The position numbers and the translations under genes were made by a program. DNA of 64,000 nt from NCBI GenBank assembly GCA_024500155.1, contig CM044873.1, forward strand, positions 5,151,001 to 5,215,000. The letters run 5' to 3'. The notes under the pieces were generated by a model. The model saw only the letters and a program-made list of their open reading frames with translations, did not search any database and was not told the DNA's origin. Source of the DNA: Chenopodium formosanum (lineage: Eukaryota > Streptophyta > Magnoliopsida > Caryophyllales > Amaranthaceae). Positions 1-11,423 of this stretch are shown piece after piece (within the stretch, counting starts at the first letter, position 1; every line of letters begins with the position of its first letter).

Positions 1-2536
1 TCTCTTAAACACAAAGAATGTCAAATTTATGGAATACTCAAATTTTGGCCAGACTATATCAGGTTAGAAAAACATGTCTCTTTTGTATTCATTTGCGTTT
101 TCTACCCTTCATCTTTCTGCCTCCACCCCCCCCCCCCCCCTCTCCCCCAACCCCAAATTATGTTTTCCTCTTTGTTGTGCTTTCTTTGCTTGGCAGTTCA
201 CGGGGGATGGGGGTAGTTGCTCTGAAGCACTTTGAAGTTTATTAGTGGCCGCTTTGATATTTTGTAAATTAAGAAAACTTATTGTTGTTGTAGCTCTACA
301 TTAGTATTATTAAGTGATCATGCTCTAAGAAACTGATTGTTGTTGTAGCTCTATATTAGTATTAATATGTAATGGCCCTCCCCTCAAAATCGAAGAGTTT
401 ATGTTCAATTGATCTTTACTTTTATAGCTCTATGTTGTTGTAGCTCCTGAAAATCGATCTTTAAATTTGTTGCTCATGGGTTTCTATGCAGTGATATTGC
501 CTCACTACAAAGATGGGACGGTTAAAGGATTCTCTGAAGAAAATTCGAAAAAGGAAGTTGTTTTTAAGCGCCACATAATTGACCGGATGCCGATTGATTG
601 TTGGAATGATGTTTGGCATAAGTTGCATCAGCAATTGGTAAGTGTTGATGTAATAAATGAGAATACAGTGCCTGCAGAAGTCTATTCTTCTGTTGCAACA
701 GCTGTCGTATGGTCTATGAGGCTAGCTCTTTCCATAATGCTGTATCTATGGATTGATAGTGTGACGAGGCCAATATATGCCAAGCTAATCCCTTGTGATT
801 TGGGGAAACCCAGCAAAAAGGTGAGACAACCCCTTAAGCAACGTGCATTGGGATCATTGGGGAAGAGCCGAGCAAAATTTATATCTGCAGAAGAAAGAAC
901 AGGAGTGACATTTGATGATTTTGCTGGCCAAGAGTATATAAAACGAGAATTGCAAGAGATTGTACGGATTCTAAAAAATGAAGAAGAGTTTCAGGATAAA
1001 GGCATTTATTGCCCCAAGGGTGTGTTACTTCATGGCCCTCCAGGAACTGGTAAAACATTATTAGCTAAAGCTATTGCTGGTGAAGCAGGACTTCCCTTCT
1101 TTGCTGCCAATGGGACTGATTTCGTAGAGATGTTTGTTGGTGTAGCAGCATCTCGGGTGAAGGACCTTTTTGCTAGTGCTAGATCATTTTCTCCTTCTAT
1201 CATTTTTATTGACGAGATAGATGCTATTGGTAGCAAGCGTGGTGGCCCAGACATTGGAGGTGGCGGGGCTGAAAGAGAACAAGGTCTGCTGCAAATATTA
1301 ACTGAAATGGATGGGTTTAAAGTTTCCACATCACAGGTCTTGGTCATTGGAGCAACCAATCGACTAGATATCCTTGATCCTGCCTTGCTGAGAAAAGGAA
1401 GATTTGACAAGATCGTAAGAGTTGGTCTACCCTCCAAAGATGGCAGATTGGCTATATTGAAGGTACATGCAAGAAACAAGTTTTTTCGTTCCGAAGAGGA
1501 AAAAGAAGTTCTGTTGCAAGAAGTGGCAGAGCTAACTGAAGATTTTACTGGAGCAGAGCTACAGAATATTCTCAATGAAGCTGGAATACTGACTGCTAGG
1601 AAAGATCAAGACCACATTGGCAGAGAAGAACTACTGGAGGCCTTGAAAAGGCAACAGGGTACATTTGAAACTGGAATAGAAGATACAAAGGAAATTCCAG
1701 AGGAGTTGAAGGTGAGATTAGCCTACAGAGAAGCAGCTATTGCCGTCCTGGCTTGTTATTTTCCTGACCCATATCGTCCTTTTGTTGAGACCAACATTAA
1801 TTCAGTTCAAAGCCAGCCTAGTATGCGTTATGCTGAAGTTTCTGGAAGGGTGTTCTTGAAAAAATCAGATTATGTGAACTCCATTGTTCGAGCTTGTGCT
1901 CCCAGGGTTATTGAAGAAGAGATCTTTGGGATAGACAATTTGTGCTGGATTTCATCCAAAGCTAATCTTGAAGCTTCAAGATTAGCCGAGTTTTTGATTT
2001 TGCAAACAGGGATGACAGCTTTTGGAAAAGCATATTATAGACATCAGCGCGATCTTGTCCCAAATCTCGCTCCCAAACTTGAAGCTCTAAGAGAGGAATA
2101 CATGCGTTTTGCTATTGAGAAATGTTCATCGGTGTTGAGGGAACACTATGCTGCTGTGGAGACAATAACAGATGAACTCCTTGATAAGGGAGAGATTAAT
2201 GCCTCAAAAATATGGGAGATTTATGAAAATTCTCCCCGAATTTCTCAGCCAGCTGTTGATCCTGTTGACGAGTACGGTGCTTTGGTTTATGCTGGAAGAT
2301 GGGGTATACATGGTATCACTTGTCCAGGGAGGGTTACCTTTGCACCCGGTAATGTGGGATTTTCAACCTTTGGGGCACCTCGTCCCATGGAAACCCAAGT
2401 TATTAGTGATGAAACCTGGAAGCTAGTAGATGATATTTGGGATAAAAGGGTTGAGGAGATAAGAGATGAAGTTTTGAATGAGGTTGAAGAAGAAAAGGAG
2501 AGGCCAGCACTCTTGATGGCAAGCCATTTCCTATGA
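1..2536 (+). CDS. FTSHI4: FTSHI4, inactive FtsH-like AAA+ protein of the chloroplast (3' part)
   Basis: The last two exons are visible: 1..62 and 492..2536, joined in phase 1 (donor GT at 63, acceptor AG at 490-491). The junction reads QTIS-V-ILPHYKDG. The 681-codon last exon has a membrane segment (VVWSMRLALSIMLYLWI), Walker A GPPGTGKT, Walker B IIFIDE, an SRH region (NRLDILDPALLRKGRFD) and a C-terminal domain. Where a true FtsH protease carries the HEXXH zinc site, this protein reads LAYREAAIAV, so it should bind ATP but not cut protein. This matches the plant FtsHi group; the sequence is closest to what I know of FTSHI4. Family knowledge: FtsHi proteins sit in the chloroplast envelope as part of a large AAA motor linked to protein import and are needed for embryo and plastid development. 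The transit peptide and earlier exons lie before the window. The stop is TGA at 2534-2536. Confidence 0.93.
63..491 (+). repeat. FTSHI4 intron with poly-C tract and degenerate direct repeat
   Basis: This penultimate intron has a C-rich tract near 123-142. An imperfect direct repeat follows: copy one about 271-312 and copy two about 327-366 share TTGTTGTTGTAGCTCTA and flanking bases, and a shorter third piece (TGTTGTTGTAGCTC) lies near 433-447. The apparent open frame across 18-245 runs through the splice donor and is not a gene. Confidence 0.6.
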
Positions 2537-4802
2537 TATCACGATTCTTAAGCAGAATTATTTTACATCTTGTATCTCTTGCTGGATGTTATTGCAGCTT
2601 GAAATGAGATCATCGTATCCATACAGTTCAATACATGCTCATTTATAGCAGATTTTGATAGCAGTTGATTGGATTAGGCATCAATAGTAGTTCGTCAGGT
2701 ACACTAAGATAGGAGAAGTCAAGAAGCTGCATATCGAGGCAAGTTTAGGCTTTCAGATGGGTTCGGCGTCATTATTTTGAGCATATATGCCCTTAACTTG
2801 TTCTTAAAATCCTTTTTTTTTTTGGGCTGGGGAGGAGGGGTGGCTCTGTTGGTGTGTGAGGTGTTGTTAAAATTGCAAAGTAAGCTGTATGTTTCAAATT
2901 GTACCATGAATTATTTTGTCAAGGGAAGAAGGAATGATACGTAAGTTGAATACATTTATCAAAATTTATGCCACCATTAGAATTCTCTGGAAAACGTTAT
3001 CTACAGACTCCTTCCTTTTTTGTAGCTTGCTCATTCAGGACTAATCTTCAGGCAGTCACACTCGTGGTCGTGGAACTCTCCTATGAGGTAGACGTGGCTA
3101 GTCCTAAGGACTATATGTGCTGCTTGCATCATATTTCGTGATGTGAAGGCTTGTTCAAACAGTTCAATTAAGCATTAAAAACCATAATTGATTTCGAGAA
3201 TGGAATGTCGAAGAATTTTAACCTCCAAAATTAGCATTCAAGGATTAATGAATCGAATCATAGATGTTATGGGGAAGGTCTCAATGAGGATAACTTTCGG
3301 CTTTGTAATTTTAATTTACTGAACTGCATCCAGCAAACTCACATTGGTAGGAATGGAGAGATTGAAGCAACAAAAGGTAAGACTAAAATGAATCTATTCA
3401 AAAATTTTGAAATTAGCTCAATCTCTGGAAAATGAAGTCAGGGCATTTGTATTGAAAATCATGTTGCAGTTTTGACAATTGTTAATTTCAGGTGTACAAC
3501 TAGTACATATGATGGGGGACAAAATTTTCACAATCCCCTCCCTAATGAAGTAAAATTCAAGAAAAAAAGTAGAGCAATACACTTAATCTAACAATTGTTC
3601 ACGAGTTTGTTACTTTATGATAAGATTGATAACAGAATATTACATTTCACGAATATAACAGTAAACAGTATGGCAATCAATATTTTTATTACAGCCAGCT
3701 CAAGCCTCAATCGTTACAATTACACCTCAGACAAATTTCACTTTTCATCAAGAAGAGTAAATTATGTACATCAATATTGTCCTCTGTCTCCAACTTCCAT
3801 GTATTATTTTGCCACCACCATCAATGAAACTTTGGGACTCGTTTTTTGCTGGAATCGTAAAAGCGTAGACAAGCCCTTCCTCGCCACTTGATAAGCCCTG
3901 ACAGCAAAAACACTCTGCACTTTCTGGGTGCTCATCCCTTTGTGAAATCTAAGAAAACCTTCATATCAAATCATATTGATTATGGCATCCAGTGTACCTG
4001 TTTATCAAATAAGACACATAAAATCTTTAAGAATAAGTGAATAACTGTTGTAGGTATCTCATTGAGGAGATGAAAGGTGTAAAATTTGAAGGGAGCATTA
4101 GACGAGTATAAATGTCTAATAAGAATGAAGAGTTGTATAGTGGTTCTAGCATCAACTAGAAGTCAGAGTAGCACACCAAATAAATAAATAAAAAGGAAAT
4201 CGATATAGCTAAAACAATAATTCTGTTCTGAAAAGGCCAAACGACATTTGCACTACCCAAAATTACTTCCAGAAAAGGCCAGATGTAATCACATGTTCTT
4301 CTCTTATAACAACACTATGCACAGGCACAAATTCAACTGTTCTAGTCAGACTTAAAACATACAAAATCCACAGCAAATTTTCTTCCTAGCCAATATAAGC
4401 TAAGCTGTTCGCAGAACAAAGAGATGAAAGATGCCAAGGCACATACCTCAAAATGGAACACTGCAAATTTCTCAGCTGCAGTACTACTGTGTCTGTAAGC
4501 ACTCTTGGACAATAGCCCATAGGTGACAAATGTTTGACAACCCTGGGATTTGATATCGTTTACTTGAATCACAAAGCAGTACTATTTCATCAGAGGGATC
4601 ATCAATCATCATTCACTCCCATCTGCTCAAATTGGCTTGCACTCCAATCTTTAACCTGAGAGCTCATCATCTAGACCAAGCCATCTCAATCTCAGGTCAT
4701 AATAGTCCAAGATGACAATGCATCATTTACTCACTTTATAACAGTTTCTTACATAATCTTTAAAGGCATTATGCACATTAAGTGTCCTGCTTATGCCCAT
4801 TC
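2537..4802. other. 3' flanks of FTSHI4 and the first PPR gene (convergent genes)
   Basis: FTSHI4 (+) and the PPR gene (-) converge here. About 2537-2930 is likely FTSHI4 3' untranslated sequence. About 4300-4802 is likely the 3' untranslated region of the PPR gene. Apart from the candidate exon at 3804-3948, listed separately, I see no coding region, only unique AT-rich DNA. Confidence 0.5.
3804..3948 (-). other. Candidate minus-strand terminal exon (uncertain)
   Basis: On the minus strand a good acceptor (TTTTCTTAG, AG at 3950-3949) is followed by an open frame ending at TAA 3806-3804. It encodes a basic 47-residue tail with STQKVQSVFAVRAYQVARKG. The phase (one base completes a codon) fits the donor at 6750-6749 of the small upstream exon 6751-6942. 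It could therefore be an alternative last exon of that gene that skips the PPR exon. It could equally be chance. I do not recognise the peptide. Confidence 0.2.
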
Positions 4803-6219
4803 CTACCCATCCAATAGATTGTCAAAGAGGCTAAGTGACTGCTTAAGCCCTTCAGCTCTGCAGTATCTTTTAACCAATATGTGGCATGGGACGTGATCAA
4901 CTTGAAGGCCAGAATTCCATATCCTGAAAAAAATTTCTTCTGCCTCCTTGTCTTGACCCTTTAAGCAATAACCTTTGATCAGTTCTGTGTAAGTCACAAC
5001 ATCTGGAAGATACCCCCTCCTAAGCATTTCTTCGTGTAACTGAAGTGCAAACTGGATTAGCCCAAGATTACAAGTGGCACCCACCAACATGTTGTATGTC
5101 ACTAGATCAGGAGAATGTCCTTTTTGATCCATCTCTCTTTTTAGAGATAGAGCTTCATTGATGTTCTCTTCCTTCAACAAGGCATATATCATTGCATTAT
5201 AGGTGTATGTATTTAGGGGAACACCAAAAGCAACCATCTTTTCTCTGATGGACAGTGCATTCTTGATGTCTCCACATTTTCCATAACCATAGATAATGGA
5301 ATTCCAAATAACAGGCTCTGGGACGGTGGAATTCTCTAGCATACAGCTGAGGATTTTGGCTGCCTTGTCAACCTCTCCACGTAAGCAGAGGCCTTGAACA
5401 ACCATCTTATAAGTGATGCAATCAGGGTCCACTCCCATATTTAGCATTACACTAAGCATGTTCAAGGCCTCATCAAAAGTTCCAAATTTACAGAAGTAAC
5501 TTATAAAGGTATTACAAGTGACTACATCAGGTTGTATTCCTCTCTTGATCATTTCGCCAAAACAACAAAATGCAAGTTTAATTTCCTGATTTGAGCAAAA
5601 ACCATGTATAAGAACATTAAAAGCAACAACATCTAATTGTTTACCCTCTTGCAACAACTTAGTCCATTGATCAAGAGCTTCAGCAATATCTCTATTCTTA
5701 AAATAACTATCCATTAGTATGGTAGACGTAATTAAATCAATCTGTGTCCTCTCAGACTCATCTTTTAAAATCTCTGCAAGGAAATTCCTAGCTCCTTCCA
5801 CCAAACCTTCTTTACACAAAGCATGAATAAGTATATTACAAGTAATCCTGTTTGGCTTGATTCCATAATTAGCCATTGAGGAAAACAAAGACAAAGCTTT
5901 GTCGACATCACCCTTTAAACAATAACCCTTGATAAATGTGTTGAAAGTTGCACAATTAGGAGAGGGGCCTTGGGCTAACATCTCTCTAACAAGATAATCA
6001 GCTTTCTCCAAACAACCAACTTTACAAAATGCATTGACTAGGTGATTGTGTGTAATCACATCAGGAACATAACGATTTGTGATAAGCTTGCTTCGAAGCC
6101 AAAGGGCAACGTCTAACTTACCTTCCAAACTTAAAAGCCTAATAGCAGCTTCAAGTTCCCGGAAATCAGTGGTTGTGGAGATCTTCGCCAAGATAATTTC
6201 AGGTAATGACAAGGTTTCC
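4803..6219 (-). CDS. P-class pentatricopeptide repeat protein (main exon)
   Basis: An open frame of about 470 codons is made almost wholly of 35-residue PPR units such as VITHNHLVNAFCKVG, ATFNTFIKGYCLKGD and ITCNILIHALCKEG. There are roughly twelve repeats and no E, E+, DYW or SMR tail, so it is P-class. Such proteins bind organelle RNA and affect its stability, splicing or translation; the target cannot be read here. There is no ATG at the front: the frame opens after a TGA near 6231, the first in-frame ATG is some 80 codons in, and the repeat block starts before it. A good acceptor (GATGCTGCAG, AG at 6221-6220) gives an exon start at 6219, so the start codon must lie in an upstream exon. 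The exons at 6751-7333 fit in phase. Confidence 0.88.
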
Positions 6220-6750
6220 CTGCAGCATCAATCACATATATATTCAATAATCCAATCATCGCCCAAGACAAGTTGGGTCCATATGGCCTATATCAAATAA
6301 ACCTAACATGGGGCTTAAGACTCTTAACTACTTGTATTATGTTACGATCCAATGTCGCGTAAATAATTTACATGTAATCAGTAAACTAGGGGTAAGAAAA
6401 ATGTCACTAAAGCCATTATTTTTTCTTAGAATAGGAATCGCAACTACAATTCTAGGAAACAGATAGTCAACTAAGATATAATCCAACACAATCACTCCCA
6501 ATAATAGATATACATTGAATTGCTATAGCTGCAGAGAAGATTAGGCAACTAGCAAAAAAATCCTTCACTCTAGTAGTACAGTAGATTTTAGGTAGTTTAT
6601 GATGTTCACTTATTCCGCAATCTTGCATAACATAACATGACAAAGAGTAATAAATTTAGCACAGGGGGAAAACCCAAAAAATACGATGATATGTGCATTA
6701 AAAATTCATCAAAAATGGCAAAAATTAAAGACACTGCAACAAAAGGTCAC

Positions 6751-7333
6751 CTTACGGTCTTCAAACGATCCAAGGTGCTTTTTAAAATGCCATCCAACAC
6801 ATTAAAAACAGCTTGAGGCGCTTCTTCCTCGTCAAAGCCATTGCTTCCTGAAGGAGAACCTTGAACCATCTGTTGGCAAGACTCTCGTACATTCATGGCT
6901 AAATCTTTAACAAACATGACAATTGCATCATATCCAAATATCCTGTACATATATAAATAATAACTTTAAACAAAGAACTACTACAATAAACAATTTATCA
7001 ACTAAATCACACAAATGATAAACAAAAATTTACGGAAATGATCTACAGAGTGATGAATTGCACCAAAGTTGGCAAATTCCCGCAACAATCAACAACCAAA
7101 ATTGCCATAACCTAATACTAAATGCACAATCAAGTACTGGATTTTTAACTAAACTATCATGAAATTAGAAATTCAATAAAACCCTAAACTACAAAATGCA
7201 AGAAATATTATACAATGTACTTCAATTTACACGAAAATAAAGCAAATTAAAAACGAAAAACATAGGATTGAGAAATTAAGAGAGCTTACGGATGGCGCGG
7301 AGAAGAGAGTGAGCTGAATCTCGCCGCCGCCAT
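6751..7333 (-). CDS. Two small 5' exons, probably the start of the PPR gene
   Basis: Exon 7290..7333 starts with ATG (7333-7331), encodes MAAARFSSLSSPRHP and ends at a GTAAGC donor in phase 2. Exon 6751..6942 follows an ATGTACAG acceptor and continues IFGYDAIVMFVKDLAMNV to LDRLKTVR. Its end can be read three ways. (a) Donor AAG/GTGACC at 6750 joins the 6219 acceptor in frame, giving LKTVRETLSLPEI, and supplies the missing start of the PPR protein. (b) Donor ACC/GTAAGG at 6755 joins it out of frame and stops after five codons. (c) The exon is unspliced and ends at TGA 6749-6747, giving an independent 82-residue protein. Reading (a) is preferred because it solves the missing ATG. The Ala/Ser/Arg-rich start would suit an organelle presequence. 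Confidence 0.5.
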
Positions 7334-8093
7334 AGCTGAAAACCCAGAAAAACAGCGCAGAAATCCAGGTTAAAGTATTGATTGATGATAAAAATTGTTC
7401 AGAAAAAAAGAGGGGATTTAGAGAGATTTACCAAAGAAAGAGTAATGTGATGCGCACGCCATGAATGAGCTCGAAAAGCTCCGATTAAAGCAGGATTCAA
7501 GGTCTTCCAAAACCAGAAAAAATTAACCCTAATTATGAATTGGGGAAAGTAGGAGGAAGAGAAAGATTTTGAGAATGTAAATTAGGGATTGAATGAAGAT
7601 TGAATTTTTTGTTGACATAAAAATGACGAATCCAACATGTAATGTAAAATGTAAATGTATAACATTAGTGTGGACTGTGGAGCTGTATAGACATTTGAAT
7701 TTTGGGTTTGTACCTATGTTACATAAATCGAATTCAGTTATACTCGACCCACATGTCATGTCGTGCCTAAGAGCTCCTTGAATATTCTTATTGTTTTGGA
7801 AATTGCTTCAAAGTGATCCAGTCGACATAATTGTCGAGTTGTCGTGTTTGTGCTAGTTTTTTTTTTTAAAAAAAAATAGTATTCTTGTATGCCCATAGCC
7901 TATTAGTGTACCTTTAATACCATGCCAAACTTGTAGCGTATTCGTACTAGAACAAATCATTTTTGTGTTGTGCTTGACTAGCCCTCATGGCGGCTTAATT
8001 AATCCCTTAACTACTTTGTGAGGAGGGGAAGGGAAAGAGGTCGGGAAAGAGAGACTAGCAAGGGAAAAAGAAATGGGAAAAGGGGAAAGAAAA
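7334..8093. other. 5' flank of the PPR gene
   Basis: AT-rich unique sequence upstream of the minus-strand start at 7333. It presumably holds the 5' untranslated region (to about 7560) and promoter. No convincing gene or repeat was seen apart from a T run followed by an A run near 7858-7876. Confidence 0.4.
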
Positions 8094-8339
8094 TCTAATA
8101 TATATATATATATATAAAGGGGAGTTTTTTCCCGAGTTTTTAGAGAGCCACGTAGGATTTAATTTTCTTAGAGCGCCATGTAGGATTATAAATTTTTGTT
8201 GTAGCCAATCAAATAAATTTCTTTTAGAATTAAATAATTCAAATGCCACATAGGAAAAATTGACAAATGAAATTTTAAAGTTTAAATAATTATATATTAT
8301 AGTATTATACATTATCAAAAATTAGAATTAAAAAATTAA

Positions 8340-8395
8340 AATTAAATTACCTTATTTATGATAAACATAATAAGTATGAACGTAAATTTGCTTTA

Positions 8396-8442
<47 letters not shown>

Positions 8443-8520
8443 ACCTTATGTACGATAAACATAAGAAGTATATGATAATGATAATTTGCTTCATTAAAAT
8501 AAAATTACTTTATCATTACT
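8340..8520. repeat. Imperfect direct repeat around a 39-base poly-A run
   Basis: Within the Helitron, about 8350-8399 (ACCTTATTTATGATAAACAT...) is repeated as about 8444-8500 (ACCTTATGTACGATAAACAT...). A pure A tract of about 39 bases at 8401-8439 separates the copies. The open frame through the A run is an artefact. Confidence 0.6.
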
Positions 8521-9318
8521 ATGTGGTTTTTTATATAAAAATACATGTATATGAAAAAATATTTTAGGAAGTTAATTTTAAGTAAAGATAGCTATGAGCC
8601 TATGATCATTGGTTGTTGATAAGATGCGTGGGATTATTTCCCAATTGAGGAGCAACGAAACCGTGAAGAAGAAAGGGGTCTGACTTTGAGGATCTTTATA
8701 TCTTTTTCTTTAATTCTAATTCTAATTTTCTTTTTCTTTTTATTTTATTTTTATTTCTTTGCCTTTTCTTTTCTTTTTCAATTTCTTTTTCCTTTTTCTG
8801 ATTTTCTTTATATTTTCCTTTTTAGTAAGTTAGTTCTTTTATTTTCTTTTTCTTTAATTTTCTTTCATTTTTATTTTCCTAGCTTAGTCTTTTTAATACC
8901 CATTTTTTGGGTTCACCAAGTTGGATTATTATTGAAGTTTTCGTTTTTTTTAATCTAATAATTTTTCTTAATTATTATATCATCAAAATATAATAGTATA
9001 AAGGATAATAGATAATAACAAATTTTTTGTATAAGCTTCAAAGATAGATTTTAATAATAAAAAATTAAAAATATTTCATAATCTTATGGTAATACCCTAC
9101 TATTATAAATTGACGTATAATGCAAAATCAATCGACATCAAACAATTTCGTGTTAGTAATTCGTGTCAAATTTAAATCATACATGGTTGGGTAATTCATA
9201 ATTTAACTTATATATATAATTGTTACTTACATTATATAATTGTTACTTACATCGTGTTTTTATTTGAAATACTTTATGATTATTCGCTTATGATTTTATG
9301 TGCTATTTTTTCCTACAG

Positions 9319-9682
9319 ATTTAATTTGATCAGAGAATTAAATTCGAGCAAAAATAATTGGAAAATCAAAGTACGAGTTTCTCGGCTGTTTCACGACAAA
9401 CATTCACTATGACGAAAATTATTGAACCAAGTGTACTTAAGGTAAGTTTTGATGAAAATTATTGAAACAAGTGTTCTTAATTAACATATGTTTTTCATTT
9501 AAAGTTTTGAAAAAAAATTCTTAAAAATATAATTATTTTATTATTCTTTAGAAAGGACAAGGAAGATGCAACAATGAAAGAAAATCATACAAGTCACATA
9601 GTTAAGGAAGATGGAAAACGTTCTCATGATGAAACTGATAATTATAAGGAAGATGACAACGATTCCACCAACAACCCATTTA
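9319..9682 (+). pseudogene. Fragment of an RPA1-like gene carried by the Helitron
   Basis: After an acceptor (TCCTACAG, AG at 9317-9318) the frame reads FNLIRELNSSKNNWKIKVRV then SRLFHDKHS. This resembles the N-terminal OB fold of plant RPA1/RFA1-like proteins (pattern I-x-x-L-N-x-x-x-x-x-W-x-I-K-V-R-V-x-R-L). A TGA follows almost at once, and a donor AAG/GTAAGT lies at 9441. A short tandem repeat of GAAAATTATTGAA follows. A lysine/aspartate-rich piece at about 9553-9670 may be another exon remnant. RPA genes encode single-strand DNA binding proteins and are often picked up by Helitrons. This copy is dead. Confidence 0.5.
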
Positions 9683-9829
9683 GGGGGTGTTTGCTTCAAG
9701 CATATTAGGTATAAGGTATGGGTTTGGAATGACCAAAACTCATACCTTGTGTTTGTTTCTTGAAATTTTATTTTTCAAACCCATACTTCAAACCCCCAAG
9801 GTATGGGTTTTTGAAACCCAAGGGGGGAG

Positions 9830-10615
9830 TGAAGGAATTATGTCTTCGATAAGTGCAATTACTAGGTATATCAAGGATCACTATTATGGAGATAATAAGT
9901 TCATTCTATTGGGGCGTCATCCTCTATTGCTAGACTATGAGAGATGATCTTTGGGCTAGTCAAATGGTCCAAAGCCCTTTAGAATGGATCCTATATTGGT
10001 CACACACAAGGGTATTGGGTTAAGCAAGTAAGAGGCCCATTAATGGGCCTCATGAGCAATTAACTAATCATGAATTGGATTGGGCTAGCATAGTTAGATT
10101 GGAATTAGGTTTTGGGCTTTTGACATGGGCTCTTATTTAGAGATGAGATCTATAAATAAGATCCATGCCTAGGGCTTGCATGAAGTAGTCATAATTCACA
10201 CACTGTGAATTTTGACATCAATGCAACCAATCCCAAAACCCTAATCTTCTCTCCAACTCACGGCCCTCATCCTCCCCTCACGTCCATACGGCCGGCCACC
10301 CCTTGGTGGCGCGTGTGGTGGTTATCGTGGTGGTTCTTGGTTAGTATGTCTCTCCTCTCCGTTGAAGGTTGATTGAAGCGTTCAGTCACGACTAACTAGC
10401 ATTAGTGGAGGTCTTAACTTGTGCCCGTGGACCAAGTAGAGGAATCACGCTTGGGGTTCTTTATCTCCCTTTGTTCTTGCTCGATCGCACGTGGAATCAC
10501 GCTTCAAAGGTACGATTATTTGTGCTTTATGTGTTATGCATTAGATCCTTGGATTAGGTACTATATGAATATGATTCATGTTATTTCCGCTGCGTAGTAC
10601 CTATAAATCCCTACA
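9830..10615 (+). repeat. 5' LTR of the copia-derived element
   Basis: 786 bp, from TGAAGGAATTATG to CCTATAAATCCCTACA. By eye every base matches the 3' LTR at 17393-18178. It contains a TATA box and a C-rich stretch downstream, as expected for U3/R/U5. Confidence 0.95.
10151..10158 (+). promoter_or_regulatory. TATA box of the 5' LTR
   Basis: TATAAATA lies mid-LTR, a standard position for the U3 promoter. The same motif occurs in the 3' LTR at 17714-17721, where it could fire into the flanking DNA. Confidence 0.6.
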
Positions 10616-10616
10616 G

Positions 10617-10632
10617 TGGTATCAGTTAGCCT
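10617..10632 (+). other. Primer binding site (initiator Met-tRNA type)
   Basis: TGGTATCAGTTAGCC begins two bases after the 5' LTR. The first nine bases match the complement of the 3' end of initiator methionine tRNA (TGGTATCAGAGC in many plant elements). Confidence 0.75.
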
Positions 10633-11179
10633 ATTGCATTTACGCATATTGCCAATAATTCTTTGATAATCCACAATTTTAATTCAATTAGGAGGGAGAA
10701 TAATTAATTATGGTTCGATTATTATATTTAATGTGATTAAACTTTTGGAATCGATTAAATGCGATTTAATCATGTTCATAATAGCCATGAAGAGATCCGA
10801 TTTTTGCTCTAGTTTATTCGAATTTATTCGAAAACCCTAATCCTAGATTCAAAAATTTCGAAACCCTAAACCCTAAAATTTTGATTTTGTGTTTTGGTTT
10901 TGAATAATTTTGATAGTCTCATGCTTCATGTTTTTTAATCTATTTGATTTCATGATAAATTATGAATTTTTCATGATCAAATTATTCAATTTAAGAGTTA
11001 AATTGAATTGGGGATTAAAATTCATGAAAAACCCTAGTTTTAAAATTAGATTGTGAATTTAATTTTAATTGGATAAATTAGCATAAAAGTTATGTTTTAA
11101 TTTATCATGGACCACATGAATTTTATTTAACAAAAGTTGTTGATTAAAATTGAACTCAATAAAAAAAAAAAAAAAAAAA

Positions 11180-11423
11180 GGGGTTTTAGCAGCGGCAACC
11201 GCGGCTGGGTGGCGCAGCCACGGCGGCTGCCGCTGCAGGTGGTCCGGAGGGAGGGGCGAGGAGGGGCAGCAGGTGGATCAGAAAGGTGCAGCAACAGCAG
11301 CACCGTGCAACAGTTGCGCGGCACTGCTGCTGCTGTGCGTCACTGCCTATAGCAGCGTACACCTCACGGTGTACGACCACCGTGGCTAGCTTCGGCTGGC
11401 CACACCACGGTGGCTGGCGCATT
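11180..11423 (+). other. GC-rich, hairpin-prone island between two poly-A tracts
   Basis: About 240 bp of strongly GC-rich DNA lies inside an otherwise AT-rich element, bounded by A runs at 11161-11179 and about 11425-11444. It contains GTACACC-TCAC-GGTGTAC (perfect 7-bp stem, about 11356-11373). It also contains a longer imperfect hairpin, CCACCGTGGCTAGC ... GCTGGCCACACCACGGTGG, around 11378-11414. Short frames occur in several phases but none looks like a known protein. Confidence 0.55.

Noticed and set aside
18..245. 75-codon frame with a run of prolines
   Set aside because: It reads through the splice donor at 63 into a C-rich intron and is out of the FTSHI4 frame.
1030..1575. 181-codon minus-strand frame
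   Set aside because: Antisense shadow of the AAA domain of FTSHI4, with no independent protein signature.
8358..8567. Frame with a lysine run
   Set aside because: Product of the poly-A tract inside the Helitron.
8686..8958. Phe/Leu-rich 90-codon frame
   Set aside because: Caused by a long T-rich low-complexity stretch; not a credible membrane protein.
11127..11422. Several overlapping frames in both strands
   Set aside because: All come from one GC-rich low-complexity island lacking stop codons. None has recognisable protein features.
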